Made by a program: the position numbers and the translations under genes
Part shown: in pieces, positions 27,754 through 36,137 of the stretch
How positions within the stretch are numbered: position 1 is the first letter of the stretch
How the letters are laid out: the number at the start of each line of letters is the position of its first letter
Notes under the pieces: model-generated
What the model was told of the DNA's origin: nothing
Databases searched by the model: none
What the model saw: only the letters and a program-made list of their open reading frames with translations
From: Myxococcota bacterium
Lineage (GTDB): Bacteria; Myxococcota_A; UBA9160; SMWR01
Length of the DNA stretch: 64,000 bases
NCBI GenBank assembly: GCA_022447545.1
Contig: JAKVBI010000017.1
Coordinates: 1-64,000, forward strand
Direction: 5' to 3'

Positions 27754-29541
27754 TTGAGGGGTCATTCAGTCGGGCGAGGGGGATCTGCTCGAGGTCGTAA
27801 CGCGAGAGTGAGGTCCTCGGCGAGGCTTGCGTTGGTCTTGGCCGTCGGAGCGAATCTGGCCCTCTTAGCGTGTGCGAAATCGCCGAAACAGATCCCCGAA
27901 GGTCCTGCGGACGTCGTGTTTCTCGGCGATCACATCTACACCGTGGATGAATCGACGGCCGGAGCCTCGGCGGTGGCGGTTCGGGGGACCGAGATCGTGG
28001 CAGTGGGGGGCCGCAAGGACGTAGAGCCTCTGATGGGGGATTCGACGCGTGTGGTGAATCTCGGCCATCGAGCCCTCGTGCCGGGTTTCATCGATGCGCA
28101 TGGTCACCTCGGTATGACGGCGCAGATGTTGGATTTGCTGAATGCATCGTCTCCGCCGGTTGGGCCGATGACCTCGGTCGAAGACATCGTGGGTGGCTTG
28201 AAGTCCCGCATTCGAGACGAACAGATTCCTGTCGGCGAATTCGTCATGGGGTATGGGTACGACGATTCGCTGCTGGCGGAAGGAAGGCACCCGAATCGAG
28301 ACGACCTGGATCGCGCGTCCAGCGAACATCCGATTCTTCTTCTGCATGTGTCCGGGCACCTCGCGACCGTCAACTCGGAAGCTCTTGCTATGTTGGGCTA
28401 TGACGAGACCACGGAAGATCCGTATGGGGGCGTCATTCGACGACGCCCGGGAACCCGGATCCCCAATGGAGTGCTCGAGGAGACTGCTGTGCACGGGGCC
28501 TTGGCCCCGATGTTCGAAAGTAGTGGAGACTCGGATCCGAGGGCATTCGCCGACCGGATCCGGCGTGCCATCGAATACAATGCGAGTTACGGAGTGACGA
28601 CCATCCAAGATGGGGCGTCCAATCCGACATTGGTGCAGGGGCTTCGAGCGATCGCTCGTCATGAGCCGCTGGCGGTGGATGTCGCTCTGTTCCCCGCTGT
28701 ACAGGGCGTGGGGGAGTCGTTGAGTCTGGAGTCCATCGGCTATTCGCCGGTCTATACCGATGGAGTGCGTGTCGCGGGAGTGAAGTTCGTTCTCGATGGT
28801 TCTCCCCAGGGTCGTACCGCTTGGCTCACTCGCCCCTATGACGAAGGTCCGCCCGGGGCGCCGGCGAATTACGTCGCCTACTCGATGGTAGAGCCGGAGG
28901 CCTACAAGAAGCAGGTGAAGAAGATGCTCGATGCGGGAATTCCCGTGCTCGTTCACGCCAATGGTGACGCCGCGATCGATCTCATGATTGAGGGTGTGGA
29001 GGAGGGGCTTGATGGGGAAACCAGGGATCATCGCTCGGTCACCATCCACGCCCAACTGGCCCGAGAAGACCAACTGGACGCGATGAAGCGACTTGGAATC
29101 GTTCCATCGTTCTTCGCGGCCCATCCCTTTTTTTGGGGCGACTGGCATCGACTGAGTTTTGGAGACGACCGGGCGATGGGGATCAGCCCGCTTCGTTCGG
29201 CTGAAAAACGAGACCTCGCGTTCACGATTCACAATGACGCACCGGTCGTGCCTCCGGATGTGATGTTGTTGATGGAAATCGCGATCGGCCGAAAGACCCG
29301 AGCAGGCGTCGTACTCGGTGCGGATCAGCGGATCGACTTCGACGAGGCACTGTATGCGGTCACGCTCGGGTCGGCGTATCAGTACTTCGAAGAGGATCGA
29401 AAAGGCTCGATCCGTGTGGGAAAGCAGGCGGATCTTGTGGTTCTGGAAAGAGACCCCAAGAGTGTTCCCGTCGATGAATTGAGCGAAATCGCCGTGGTTG
29501 AAACCATGGCTCGGGGGGAAACGGTCTTCTCTGCACCTTGA
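27754..29541 (+). CDS. Exported lipoprotein amidohydrolase, YtcJ type
   Basis: A 595-residue amidohydrolase_3 (YtcJ-like) enzyme. A basic N-terminus with several Arg precedes a hydrophobic core ending in LLAC at residues 37-40, a lipobox, so the mature enzyme would be membrane-anchored by Cys40. Metal-binding HGH is in GFIDAHGHLG, His in VLVHANGDA, and Asp in TIHNDAP; the second beta-sandwich part includes DLVVLERDP. YtcJ relatives hydrolyse amides or cyclic imides, but most are cytoplasmic, so export is notable. TTG 27754 is chosen because CGGAGG lies five bases upstream. Long open frames on the opposite strand are shadows. Confidence 0.8.
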   Translation: MRGHSVGRGGSARGRNARVRSSARLALVLAVGANLALLACAKSPKQIPEGPADVVFLGDHIYTVDESTAGASAVAVRGTEIVAVGGRKDVEPLMGDSTRVVNLGHRALVPGFIDAHGHLGMTAQMLDLLNASSPPVGPMTSVEDIVGGLKSRIRDEQIPVGEFVMGYGYDDSLLAEGRHPNRDDLDRASSEHPILLLHVSGHLATVNSEALAMLGYDETTEDPYGGVIRRRPGTRIPNGVLEETAVHGALAPMFESSGDSDPRAFADRIRRAIEYNASYGVTTIQDGASNPTLVQGLRAIARHEPLAVDVALFPAVQGVGESLSLESIGYSPVYTDGVRVAGVKFVLDGSPQGRTAWLTRPYDEGPPGAPANYVAYSMVEPEAYKKQVKKMLDAGIPVLVHANGDAAIDLMIEGVEEGLDGETRDHRSVTIHAQLAREDQLDAMKRLGIVPSFFAAHPFFWGDWHRLSFGDDRAMGISPLRSAEKRDLAFTIHNDAPVVPPDVMLLMEIAIGRKTRAGVVLGADQRIDFDEALYAVTLGSAYQYFEEDRKGSIRVGKQADLVVLERDPKSVPVDELSEIAVVETMARGETVFSAP

Positions 29542-29625
29542 GCGACTTCGGGTCTTGCGCATCCGTATTCCTGGAGCGCTGGATCTAAGTCATCACCTTC
29601 CGATGCACGAACTGATCGTAGAATA

Positions 29626-29814
29626 CGCGGAAATCCAATCGGAGTTGACTCCCGCGCCGGTTCCCTGCTCAACTTTGCGGCCTTCGGTTTGCGACCTTGG
29701 CAGGAGTGGGTAGCGAATGGTTTTGCGGGCCATCCGCCCACTGAGATGCTCGACATGGCAAGCGAAGAAGCGATCGCGGTATTTCTGGAACAGTTTTTGG
29801 CGAGTCGGCAATAG
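29626..29814 (+). pseudogene. Unrecognised C-terminal gene remnant
   Basis: A 62-codon frame ending at a TAG (29812-29814) has protein-like composition: SLLNFAAFGLRPWQEWV, then EMLDMASEEAIAVFLEQFL and RQ. It has no start or ribosome site, and a different frame carries the nearest ATG. I read it as the end of a gene lost by deletion or frameshift. The family is not recognisable from this fragment. The rest of the 29542-29920 gap shows nothing. Confidence 0.3.
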
Positions 29815-29920
29815 GCGTTGAAGCTCAACTCGGCGACCTCTCGGCGCCTTGTTGTCATGCCGAAGACGATCTTCTGAGTCGGGATCGGGGGCGGTTCGGA
29901 GCCTTCCTCGAGGTTTGAAT

Positions 29921-30559
29921 TCACATCAGACTGGGGAATTTCTCGGCAAGCCCGCCTGTCATGAATTCGACCGCAACCGCAAGCATGATCAGCCCCATGA
30001 TGCGAGTGACGACGTTCATTCCCGTGGTTCCCAGCAGTCGCTGGATTCTTTCGGCTGTGGTGAGGATGAACCAGATGGAGATGCACACCAGGAAGACAGC
30101 CAGAAGGATCGCGATCTTGCCTTCGATGGGGTTCGGGTAGGTGGCGGCGATGATCATGAGGCTGATGGATCCCGGGCCGGCAATGACCGGGATGGCCAGG
30201 GGGACAATGGCGATCGATCCCCGGTTGGCCGAGTCTTCCGCCTCTTCACGGGTATGGCGCGTGCGGCTGGTTTGAGCCTGAAGCATGGACCAGGCCATCG
30301 ACGCGAGGACCAGTCCCCCCGCGATACGAAGGGCGGGAATGCTTACGGAGAAGAGGCTGAGAATCGTTTCTCCGAGAAAGAATGCGGTGGCGAGAATTAC
30401 GAAGGCTGCGGTTGCTGTCCGTCGGGGAATCCTGCGACGAGTTTCTGCGGGGAGGTCCGCGGCCAGCGAGGCATACACGGGGATCGCAACCAGGGGATTT
30501 GTAACGGCGAAGACCGACACGACGAACGCCAGGTAGGAGGCGAGTTCAGCCTGGTTCAT
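29921..30559 (-). CDS. MarC-family integral membrane protein
   Basis: A 212-residue protein of the MarC/SnpF (UPF0056) family with six predicted membrane spans. Signatures are VTNPLVAIPVYASL near the N-terminus and PLAIPVIAGPGSISLMII after a charged cytoplasmic loop (SRTRHTREEAEDSANRG); a further span is near VVTRIMGLIMLAVAVEF. The family is conserved but its function is unsettled; the early link to multiple antibiotic resistance has not held. ATG 30559 has GAGGGGG upstream. It sits alone on the minus strand. Confidence 0.85.
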   Translation of the reverse strand: MNQAELASYLAFVVSVFAVTNPLVAIPVYASLAADLPAETRRRIPRRTATAAFVILATAFFLGETILSLFSVSIPALRIAGGLVLASMAWSMLQAQTSRTRHTREEAEDSANRGSIAIVPLAIPVIAGPGSISLMIIAATYPNPIEGKIAILLAVFLVCISIWFILTTAERIQRLLGTTGMNVVTRIMGLIMLAVAVEFMTGGLAEKFPSLM

Positions 30560-30721
30560 GATGCCCCCTCATTGAAACTCTCGAGTTTACGTGTCGATCA
30601 ATATGCGCGGACGAATCAGCGAGGGCAAGAATTCCAGCAGAGCGTTTTTCCACCTCGGGTCCAGCCGTGGGTGGGCCGATGGAGTCGCTTCTCCGGGCCT
30701 GCTCCTTTCCCGGAGAGGGCC

Positions 30722-32218
30722 TCACGAATTCTGCTCGATGACCTCGGCCAGACGGTAGAGGACGGGTTCTTCGAAGTGCCGTCCCACGAGCATGCAACCC
30801 GTCGGGAGGCCGTCGACCCAGCCGCAGGGCACGCTGAGGGCGGGATGACCGCTGACATCGAATTGGGCGGTGTTCGCCACGCCCGCGCCGCCCGCTGCAA
30901 ACAAGTCCGCGAGTTCGGCACCGGGTTCCGGAAGGGGGGGAGCCGTGTGGGGCGTGGTCGGCATGAGCAGAACATCGACCTCAGCCAGGGCTTCGTCATA
31001 GGCGGCTCGAACGGCTCGACGGGCGCGCAACGCCTTTGCGTAGAGGGCCCGTGAGCCATGACGTGCGCCGTGAACTCCTGCGAGAAGCATGACCTGGACG
31101 TTGGGAGGGAATTGGGCGGCGTGTCTCCGCCAACCTTCGAAGGCCTCGGGTAGACCCACGGGAACATCGGATTCGCTGTGGGTCGCAAAGCCTCCGCCTC
31201 GCAACAATTCGATCCCCCCGACCACCAGGAAGGTTCCTACCAAGGCGCCTGCCACGGCGTGAAGCGGAACGGAAAGACTCCTGACTTCGGCCCCGGCGGC
31301 TTCGAGGCATTCGGCGGCGCTTCGTACACTTTCTTCCACGCTGGGGTCCGCGGTGGCACCACCGAAGCCTTCTTCGAGTATGCCGATTCTCAACCCTTGG
31401 GCCCCTCGGCCCAGGGCCCGGGTGTATTGGTGAGTCTGGCAGGTGAGCTGGCGCGGGTCGGTGCCGTCGGGACCCGCGAGCACTTCCAACAGCAATGCGT
31501 TGTCGGCGACGTTGGCGGTCATGGGCCCGGTGTGATCAATGTGGGAGTCGATGGAGAGGATGCCCGTGTACGGAACGAGGCCGTGGGTGGGCTTCATGCC
31601 GACGATTCCGCAATACGAGGCCGGGAACCGGATCGACCCCCCCTGATCGCCTCCCAGGGCGAGGTCCACCTCACCAGATGCCACGAGGGCTCCGCTCCCG
31701 GACGAGGAGCCGCCGGCGCTGTGGCCACGGCGGTGGGGGTTGTGGACGGGACCGGTGTAGCAGGTGTGACTCCCGGCACTGGCCGAAAGGTATTCGCAGG
31801 CGGATTTACCGACGATCTCCGCCCCTTCTGCCAGAACCCGAGTCACGACGCTGGCATCGACATCCGGTGAGTACTCGGACAGGAACCCGGTTCCGCCGGA
31901 CATGGGGACTCCCGCCAGGGCGATGTTGTCCTTCAGGGCGAGGGTCCGACCCGCGAGGCGCCCAGTATCGGAAGTTTGGACCGATGTCCGGGTCACCCAC
32001 GCCCCCAGTGAGTTCTCTTCGGCGCTCGGTTTCCAGTGCGGGCGGGCCGGGAACTCCGGCTCCGGCACTTCGTTCGCCAGCCCCTCAGCGATCCCAAAGC
32101 CTGCGAGGAAAGCGTTGGTCATGCGGTGGAGAGTTTCGATCTGGGCGGTGGGGAGTTCGAGGTCGAGTTGGTCGGCCAATTCTACGAATTGTTCGAGGGT
32201 GGGCTCGGGTATGGGCAC
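30722..32218 (-). CDS. Amidase, amidase-signature family
   Basis: A 498-residue Ser-Ser-Lys amidase hydrolysing an amide to acid and ammonia or amine. The catalytic Lys is in GKSACEYLS, the Gly/Ser-rich signature is GGSSSGSGALVASGEVDLALGGDQ, and the nucleophilic Ser lies in GGSIRFPAS. Length is typical. An N-terminal helical segment of about 60 residues precedes the core. The start is GTG 32218, with AGGAG about nine bases upstream. Divergent from the FMN split-barrel gene at 32461. Substrate unknown; a link with the exported amidohydrolase at 27754 is only positional. Confidence 0.85.
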   Translation of the reverse strand: MPIPEPTLEQFVELADQLDLELPTAQIETLHRMTNAFLAGFGIAEGLANEVPEPEFPARPHWKPSAEENSLGAWVTRTSVQTSDTGRLAGRTLALKDNIALAGVPMSGGTGFLSEYSPDVDASVVTRVLAEGAEIVGKSACEYLSASAGSHTCYTGPVHNPHRRGHSAGGSSSGSGALVASGEVDLALGGDQGGSIRFPASYCGIVGMKPTHGLVPYTGILSIDSHIDHTGPMTANVADNALLLEVLAGPDGTDPRQLTCQTHQYTRALGRGAQGLRIGILEEGFGGATADPSVEESVRSAAECLEAAGAEVRSLSVPLHAVAGALVGTFLVVGGIELLRGGGFATHSESDVPVGLPEAFEGWRRHAAQFPPNVQVMLLAGVHGARHGSRALYAKALRARRAVRAAYDEALAEVDVLLMPTTPHTAPPLPEPGAELADLFAAGGAGVANTAQFDVSGHPALSVPCGWVDGLPTGCMLVGRHFEEPVLYRLAEVIEQNS

Positions 32219-32379
32219 CGTTGTGGCTCCTCTTGACGGAGATCCCGGTGGGGCCGGTGGGTGTCGAGGCCAAACCGGGGATTGCTGGATCGATGCAGGA
32301 TTCGGGTCGATTATGACATCTGGCCTGACAACCGGGGCGCCCCGGTTCGCACGCGGCTCGGGAGCGTCTTAGGCAGGGC

Positions 32380-32409
32380 TTCCACTGCAGGAAGGGGCTC
32401 CGTTATGCT
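32380..32409 (+). promoter_or_regulatory. Candidate promoter for the split-barrel gene
   Basis: TTCCAC, an 18-base spacer, then TATGCT, ending 51 bases before the ATG at 32461. Matches the recurring layout described in findings. Pattern match only. Confidence 0.35.
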
Positions 32410-32460
32410 CGCGAGAGCATGCATCGCCACTGTGACCTGCGGTGCCGTGGAGGGATCTTC

Positions 32461-32898
32461 ATGTCTCTAGCCATGTCTCCTGCCGAACGGGATGCGTTCC
32501 TGGCGGATCTGCACGTGGGCGTGATTTCCATCGAACAGCCGGGTGCGTCGCCATTGTCGGTTCCCATTTGGTACGACTACTCGCCTGAGGTCGGCGTTTG
32601 GGTGATCACGGGGGATACGTCCCTCAAGGCAAGGCAGATGCGCGCAGCGGGCCGGTTTACGTTGGTGGCCCAGAGCGAGGTGCCGCCTGTCTATTGCTAT
32701 GTGAGTGTCGAGGGGCCGGTCATCGAGACCCGTCCCGCGGATCTCGAGGGCGACCTGCGTCCGATGGCACGCCGTTACTTCGGAGAGGAACTCGGCGATC
32801 AGTACACGGCTGCTACGGGATCCGAGGGTCAGAGTGTCTACGTCATGCGCCCAGAGCGTTGGCGCACGGTGGATTACCGGAAGTCGGCATTGCTCTGA
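32461..32898 (+). CDS. Pyridoxamine-phosphate-oxidase-like split-barrel protein
   Basis: A 145-residue FMN/F420-binding split beta-barrel protein. The family pattern is seen as VGVISIEQPG, SVPIWYDYSPEVGVWVIT, SLKARQMRAAGRFTLVAQ and YCYVSVEGPV. Members reduce or oxidise small substrates with FMN or F420, or bind haem or biliverdin. The Arg/Lys that would contact a phosphate group are present, but the cofactor cannot be chosen from sequence. ATG 32461 has GGAGGG six bases upstream. Only 12 bases separate its end from the convergent gene at 32911. Confidence 0.75.
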   Translation: MSLAMSPAERDAFLADLHVGVISIEQPGASPLSVPIWYDYSPEVGVWVITGDTSLKARQMRAAGRFTLVAQSEVPPVYCYVSVEGPVIETRPADLEGDLRPMARRYFGEELGDQYTAATGSEGQSVYVMRPERWRTVDYRKSALL

Positions 32899-32910
32899 CC
32901 TTCGAGGTGC

Positions 32911-33294
32911 CTAGGCCTGTTCCACGCCCCAGAGCGTGGGGTCGAAATGAAAGTAGTCTCGCCAGGACTGAATTCGGCCGTCCCTGACCTCGAAAACCCC
33001 CACGGCTTGCAGTTCGAAGGAGCCCGTACCGTCCTGCCGGGTGAAGTGCTCGGTGCGCTCGGCCATCACCAGGGTCGGGGAGGTTACGAGGTTGTCGATG
33101 CGGAGCTTGATCTCGTAGCCCGCGCCGATTGCGCCCAGTACCTCGAAGATGGCGTCCGGGCCGTGGTGGATCCCAGGGATCGGGATGTTCTGGTAGGTGC
33201 AATCCTCGGCGAAGATCTCGCGGAAGTCCTCCATGGCGAATTCGTTCCATCCATCACAGACCCGGCGGACCAATTCTTCTGCAGAGGCACTCAT
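32911..33294 (-). CDS. Limonene-1,2-epoxide-hydrolase-like protein
   Basis: A 127-residue cone-fold (SnoaL/NTF2-like) protein matching limonene-epoxide hydrolase closely. YQNIPIPG carries the water-positioning Tyr34 and Asn36. AERTEHF gives Arg80 of the catalytic triad, and GVFEVRDGRIQSWRDYF supplies the base Asp113. The one change is Glu82 where the Rhodococcus enzyme has Asp101. LEH enzymes add water to epoxides in one step. ATG 33294 has GGGAG about seven bases upstream. It is divergent from the SDR at 33592. Could also be a non-epoxide SnoaL-like hydrolase or isomerase. Confidence 0.7.
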   Translation of the reverse strand: MSASAEELVRRVCDGWNEFAMEDFREIFAEDCTYQNIPIPGIHHGPDAIFEVLGAIGAGYEIKLRIDNLVTSPTLVMAERTEHFTRQDGTGSFELQAVGVFEVRDGRIQSWRDYFHFDPTLWGVEQA

Positions 33295-33530
33295 GGAAGT
33301 CTCCCGGTTGGGGCGTCGAGGGAAAATCCCAGGTCGACGAGGAGAGCATCTTATCCGCATCGGGAGGGGGTAGGGGGCCGAACGAGGCCAAGGCCCCCGC
33401 CTATTGCCGTAAACAGGGGGTCTCAGAGGCCGGGAATCCGGTCCGCTCAGCGTCTCGAAATCGATCGAAAGGTCACGTCGCTTGCCCCCTTTGTGAACTG
33501 GGGCCCGGGGGGCACCCCGTGGGGGGCGTC

Positions 33531-33558
33531 TTCGCCTGCCTGGGTGCTGACGTATGCT
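33531..33558 (+). promoter_or_regulatory. Candidate promoter for the SDR at 33592
   Basis: TTCGCC, a 16-base spacer, then TATGCT, ending 33 bases before the ATG at 33592. Same layout as the other candidates. Pattern match only. Confidence 0.35.
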
Positions 33559-33591
33559 CGCGGTGGACTGCGTTCGGGAGGACAGCCACCA

Positions 33592-34350
33592 ATGAAGCTC
33601 GAAGGCCGGTGTGCTTTGGTGACGGGAGCAGCCACGGGGATCGGAGAGGCGTATGCCCACGCCCTGGCTCGGGAGGGGACAACGGTTGTGATCGCGGACG
33701 TCGACGCCGATGGGGCCCAGAGGGTGGCCAGCGACATCAGTGAGGAAGGTGCCCGGGCCGCCTGGGTCGAGGTCGATGTTGCCGATGAGGTGGCGGTGGA
33801 AGCCGTCGTGGCGGATCTCGACGCAACCTGGGGAGGCTTTGACGTTCTGGTCAACAACGCGGGGTTGTACATGGACGAGTACAGCGGCCCATGCGCGGCG
33901 CTCGAGCGCTCGAAGTGGCGGCGCCTGATCGATGTGAATCTGACGGGTGCGTTGAACTGCGCGTCAGCCGTTCGTCCGGGGATGGCACAACGCGGTGGTG
34001 GCGTGATCATCAATCAGAGCTCCGTTGGGGCCTACACGGCGGGGACGACCGCTTATGGGGTCAGTAAGCGGGCCCTCAATGCATTGACGGTCTGTCTCGC
34101 TGAGGAGTTCGCGCCGGATCGGATTCGTGTGAACGGGATTGCGCCGAGCTCCATGGAATCGGATTCGCGGCCTGCTCTGCGTTGGTGGCCCGAAGAGCGG
34201 CGCCGTGAGTTCTTCGCGCAGCAACTCGTGGACCGCGTGGGGCACTTCGACGACCTGTGCAATGCGCTCGTGTTCTTGTGTTCCGACGATGCGAGCTTCA
34301 TCACGGCGGAAACGCTTCGTGTCGATGGGGGGCTCACACGAATTCTATGA
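33592..34350 (+). CDS. Short-chain dehydrogenase/reductase
   Basis: A 252-residue classical SDR: TGAATGIG cofactor motif, VVIADVD acidic tip favouring NAD, NNAGLYMDEY, catalytic Ser in NQSSVGAY and YGVSK. It would oxidise a secondary alcohol, for example a diol made by the divergent LEH-like enzyme. ATG 33592 follows GGGAGGA at about nine bases. The same frame is open far upstream across the LEH gene on the opposite strand; that part is a shadow. Confidence 0.85.
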   Translation: MKLEGRCALVTGAATGIGEAYAHALAREGTTVVIADVDADGAQRVASDISEEGARAAWVEVDVADEVAVEAVVADLDATWGGFDVLVNNAGLYMDEYSGPCAALERSKWRRLIDVNLTGALNCASAVRPGMAQRGGGVIINQSSVGAYTAGTTAYGVSKRALNALTVCLAEEFAPDRIRVNGIAPSSMESDSRPALRWWPEERRREFFAQQLVDRVGHFDDLCNALVFLCSDDASFITAETLRVDGGLTRIL

Positions 34351-34410
34351 TCTCGATGCCCGGAATCGGGGGAGGTCTGTGGTGGGTGATTCTCTTCTTG
34401 TGGGGGCACA

Positions 34411-34545
34411 GCGCTCCAAGGCGAAGCCGAAACCGTTCTGCCTCTCGAAGAGAAGGCCTATGGGGGGCAGGGGTTACAGCGGTCGCGATCCAGAGGGCAA
34501 TCTCTGGAGTTTCGGCGACTACGCGGGAGAATCGAGGAGATCGCC
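34411..34545 (+). pseudogene. Frameshifted VOC/glyoxalase gene remnant
   Basis: From 34411 one frame encodes ALQGEAETVLPLEEKAYGGQG. From 34475, one frame later, the sequence reads YSGRDPEGNLWSFGDYAGE. Together they give the conserved end of VOC/PhnB-like glyoxalase proteins, in which an AxGAE-x-VxPLE-x-x-YG segment precedes RDPEGxxWSFG. The shift lies near a run of six G (34462-34467). The first two-thirds of such a gene is absent, so this is a relic. A sequencing error could explain the shift but not the missing N-terminus. Confidence 0.6.
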
Positions 34546-34581
34546 TACGTGTCGGCGGAGAACCCCCACGGTCTTCGGGGG

Positions 34582-34791
34582 TCAGTCGCAGGCACACCTC
34601 AGCATCTGCTCTCCGATGCAGCGCTGGTTGCCCGCGGGATCGCTGACTTTCAGTGAGCCGTCGGGATCGCAGACCTTCTGGGCGGCGATCTGACAGGTCG
34701 AAGGCTGGGTGAGATTCATGGCCGTGGTGAGTCCGGAGCCCATCCCTACGCCGACCAGGAGGGCGGTGAATAGCTGGTAAATTCTCGACAT
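34582..34791 (-). CDS. Small exported Cys-rich protein
   Basis: A 69-residue protein with an N-terminal hydrophobic segment (about residues 5-24, LFTALLVGVGMGSGLTTA) that looks like a signal peptide. The mature part of about 45 residues has five Cys (CQIAAQKVC, CIGEQMLRCAC), which may form disulphides in the periplasm. No ribosome site is strong and no family is recognised. The protein-like composition and signal peptide make it more than a random frame, but it could be spurious. Confidence 0.4.
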   Translation of the reverse strand: MSRIYQLFTALLVGVGMGSGLTTAMNLTQPSTCQIAAQKVCDPDGSLKVSDPAGNQRCIGEQMLRCACD

Positions 34792-34877
34792 GTCGTCAGC
34801 ATAGAGTCATTTTTCGGGCTGCCCAGTCGCTGGTTGCCAACAACGAGCAGGTGGACACCCGGTGCCAAGAGGTGCGT

Positions 34878-36032
34878 ATGCGAGATCAAAGGGCCGTCTT
34901 CGATGCCGATGGCCATGTTATTGAGCCCCCCAATGTCTGGACCGACCACCTCGACCCCGCCCTGCGGTCCCAGGTCGAACCGGATGTGGAGCGTCTCGGT
35001 CCGCTCTTCGGAGCGCTCCTTCCCATCGTTGACGGTCACCCCACCTTTGCGGGTTCGGACATGATGACCGAGTACCTGCGTAGCGGGGAGGCCGCCAGGA
35101 TGCAGGATGAGCGCTTCGGAATCGATGCCGAGCGGGGAATCGAATCCCGAACGCTACTGGCCGCCATGGACACCGAGGGCATCGATGTATCGGCCGTCTA
35201 TCCGAGCTACGGCCTCCATGTTCCCTATTGCCAAGACCTGGACGCGACGGTGGCAACGGGGCTGGCTCGCGCCTACAACCGCTGGCTCGGCGGGTTGTGC
35301 GCTGAAACCTCCGGCCGCGTGATTCCCGTGGCACTGGCGCCGCTCCACGCCCCCGAGCTCGCCGCCCGGGAGATCGCCCGTAGCGTGCGAGAGGATGGGG
35401 CCCGGGCCGTGATGCTTCGCCCCAATCCAATAGGCGGTCGTCCGCTCCACCACCCCGGCAACGATCAGGTCTTCGAGACTCTGTCGGATCTCAATGTTGC
35501 CATGATCGTCCACGAGGGACGCGGGGGAAACGTTCGCTTTCTGGGCGAAGGACGCTTCGATACCTGGTATGCGTCACGGGCGGCCTGTCATCCCATGGAG
35601 GCCATGGCGGCTTTCGCCGGCCTCGTGGTCGAGGGCGTGTTCGACCGCTTTCCGAAGCTGCGTGTGGGTTTTCTCGAGTCCGGTACGGGCTGGCTCCCCT
35701 ACTGGCTCGACCGCCTGGACGAGCACCACGAACTATGGGGCCCCTCCGAGCGACCGAACCTCCAGCACAAACCCAGCGAGTACTTCGCCCGCCAGTGTGT
35801 GATCTCTGGGGAGACCGAGGACAAATTTCTGGGACAGGTGGTGGAATGGGTCGGTGCCGAGCGGGTGATGTGGGCGTCGGACTTCCCGCACATGGAATGC
35901 GCGTATCCCGATTCGGTCTCGACGCTGTTGTCTTCCACCTCCCTCGCTCCCGACGTTCTTACGCGATTGCTGTGGGATACGCCGAGTCGTCTGTACGGAG
36001 TGGAGGAGCGTCCCGCGTTGCCGGAGGCCTGA
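34878..36032 (+). CDS. Amidohydrolase_2 family metal-dependent hydrolase
   Basis: A 384-residue TIM-barrel hydrolase. Metal motif D11-x-H13-xx-E16 in FDADGHVIEP, barrel His in MIVHEGRGG, and ASDFPHMEC with the catalytic Asp. Same subfamily as the genes at 4073 and 61803. ATG 34878 has AGAGGTG upstream; GTG 34851 would add nine residues. A 105-base gap leads to the LLM gene at 36138, and an epoxide hydrolase follows, so 34878-38342 is probably one catabolic operon. Confidence 0.85.
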   Translation: MRDQRAVFDADGHVIEPPNVWTDHLDPALRSQVEPDVERLGPLFGALLPIVDGHPTFAGSDMMTEYLRSGEAARMQDERFGIDAERGIESRTLLAAMDTEGIDVSAVYPSYGLHVPYCQDLDATVATGLARAYNRWLGGLCAETSGRVIPVALAPLHAPELAAREIARSVREDGARAVMLRPNPIGGRPLHHPGNDQVFETLSDLNVAMIVHEGRGGNVRFLGEGRFDTWYASRAACHPMEAMAAFAGLVVEGVFDRFPKLRVGFLESGTGWLPYWLDRLDEHHELWGPSERPNLQHKPSEYFARQCVISGETEDKFLGQVVEWVGAERVMWASDFPHMECAYPDSVSTLLSSTSLAPDVLTRLLWDTPSRLYGVEERPALPEA

Positions 36033-36137
36033 GCGGTCCGGTTTCAGTCGAGGCTCGCGTCGACCCCCCCCCGGCGCTTGAACTCGGGAGTCGAAAGGTG
36101 GATTCTGCCCCGCTTCGAAACCATGAAGGAGTCGCTT

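Noticed and set aside
27865-29562. A 565-codon open frame on the minus strand
   Set aside because: Mirror of the lipoprotein amidohydrolase, low-complexity Arg/His-rich; a shadow.
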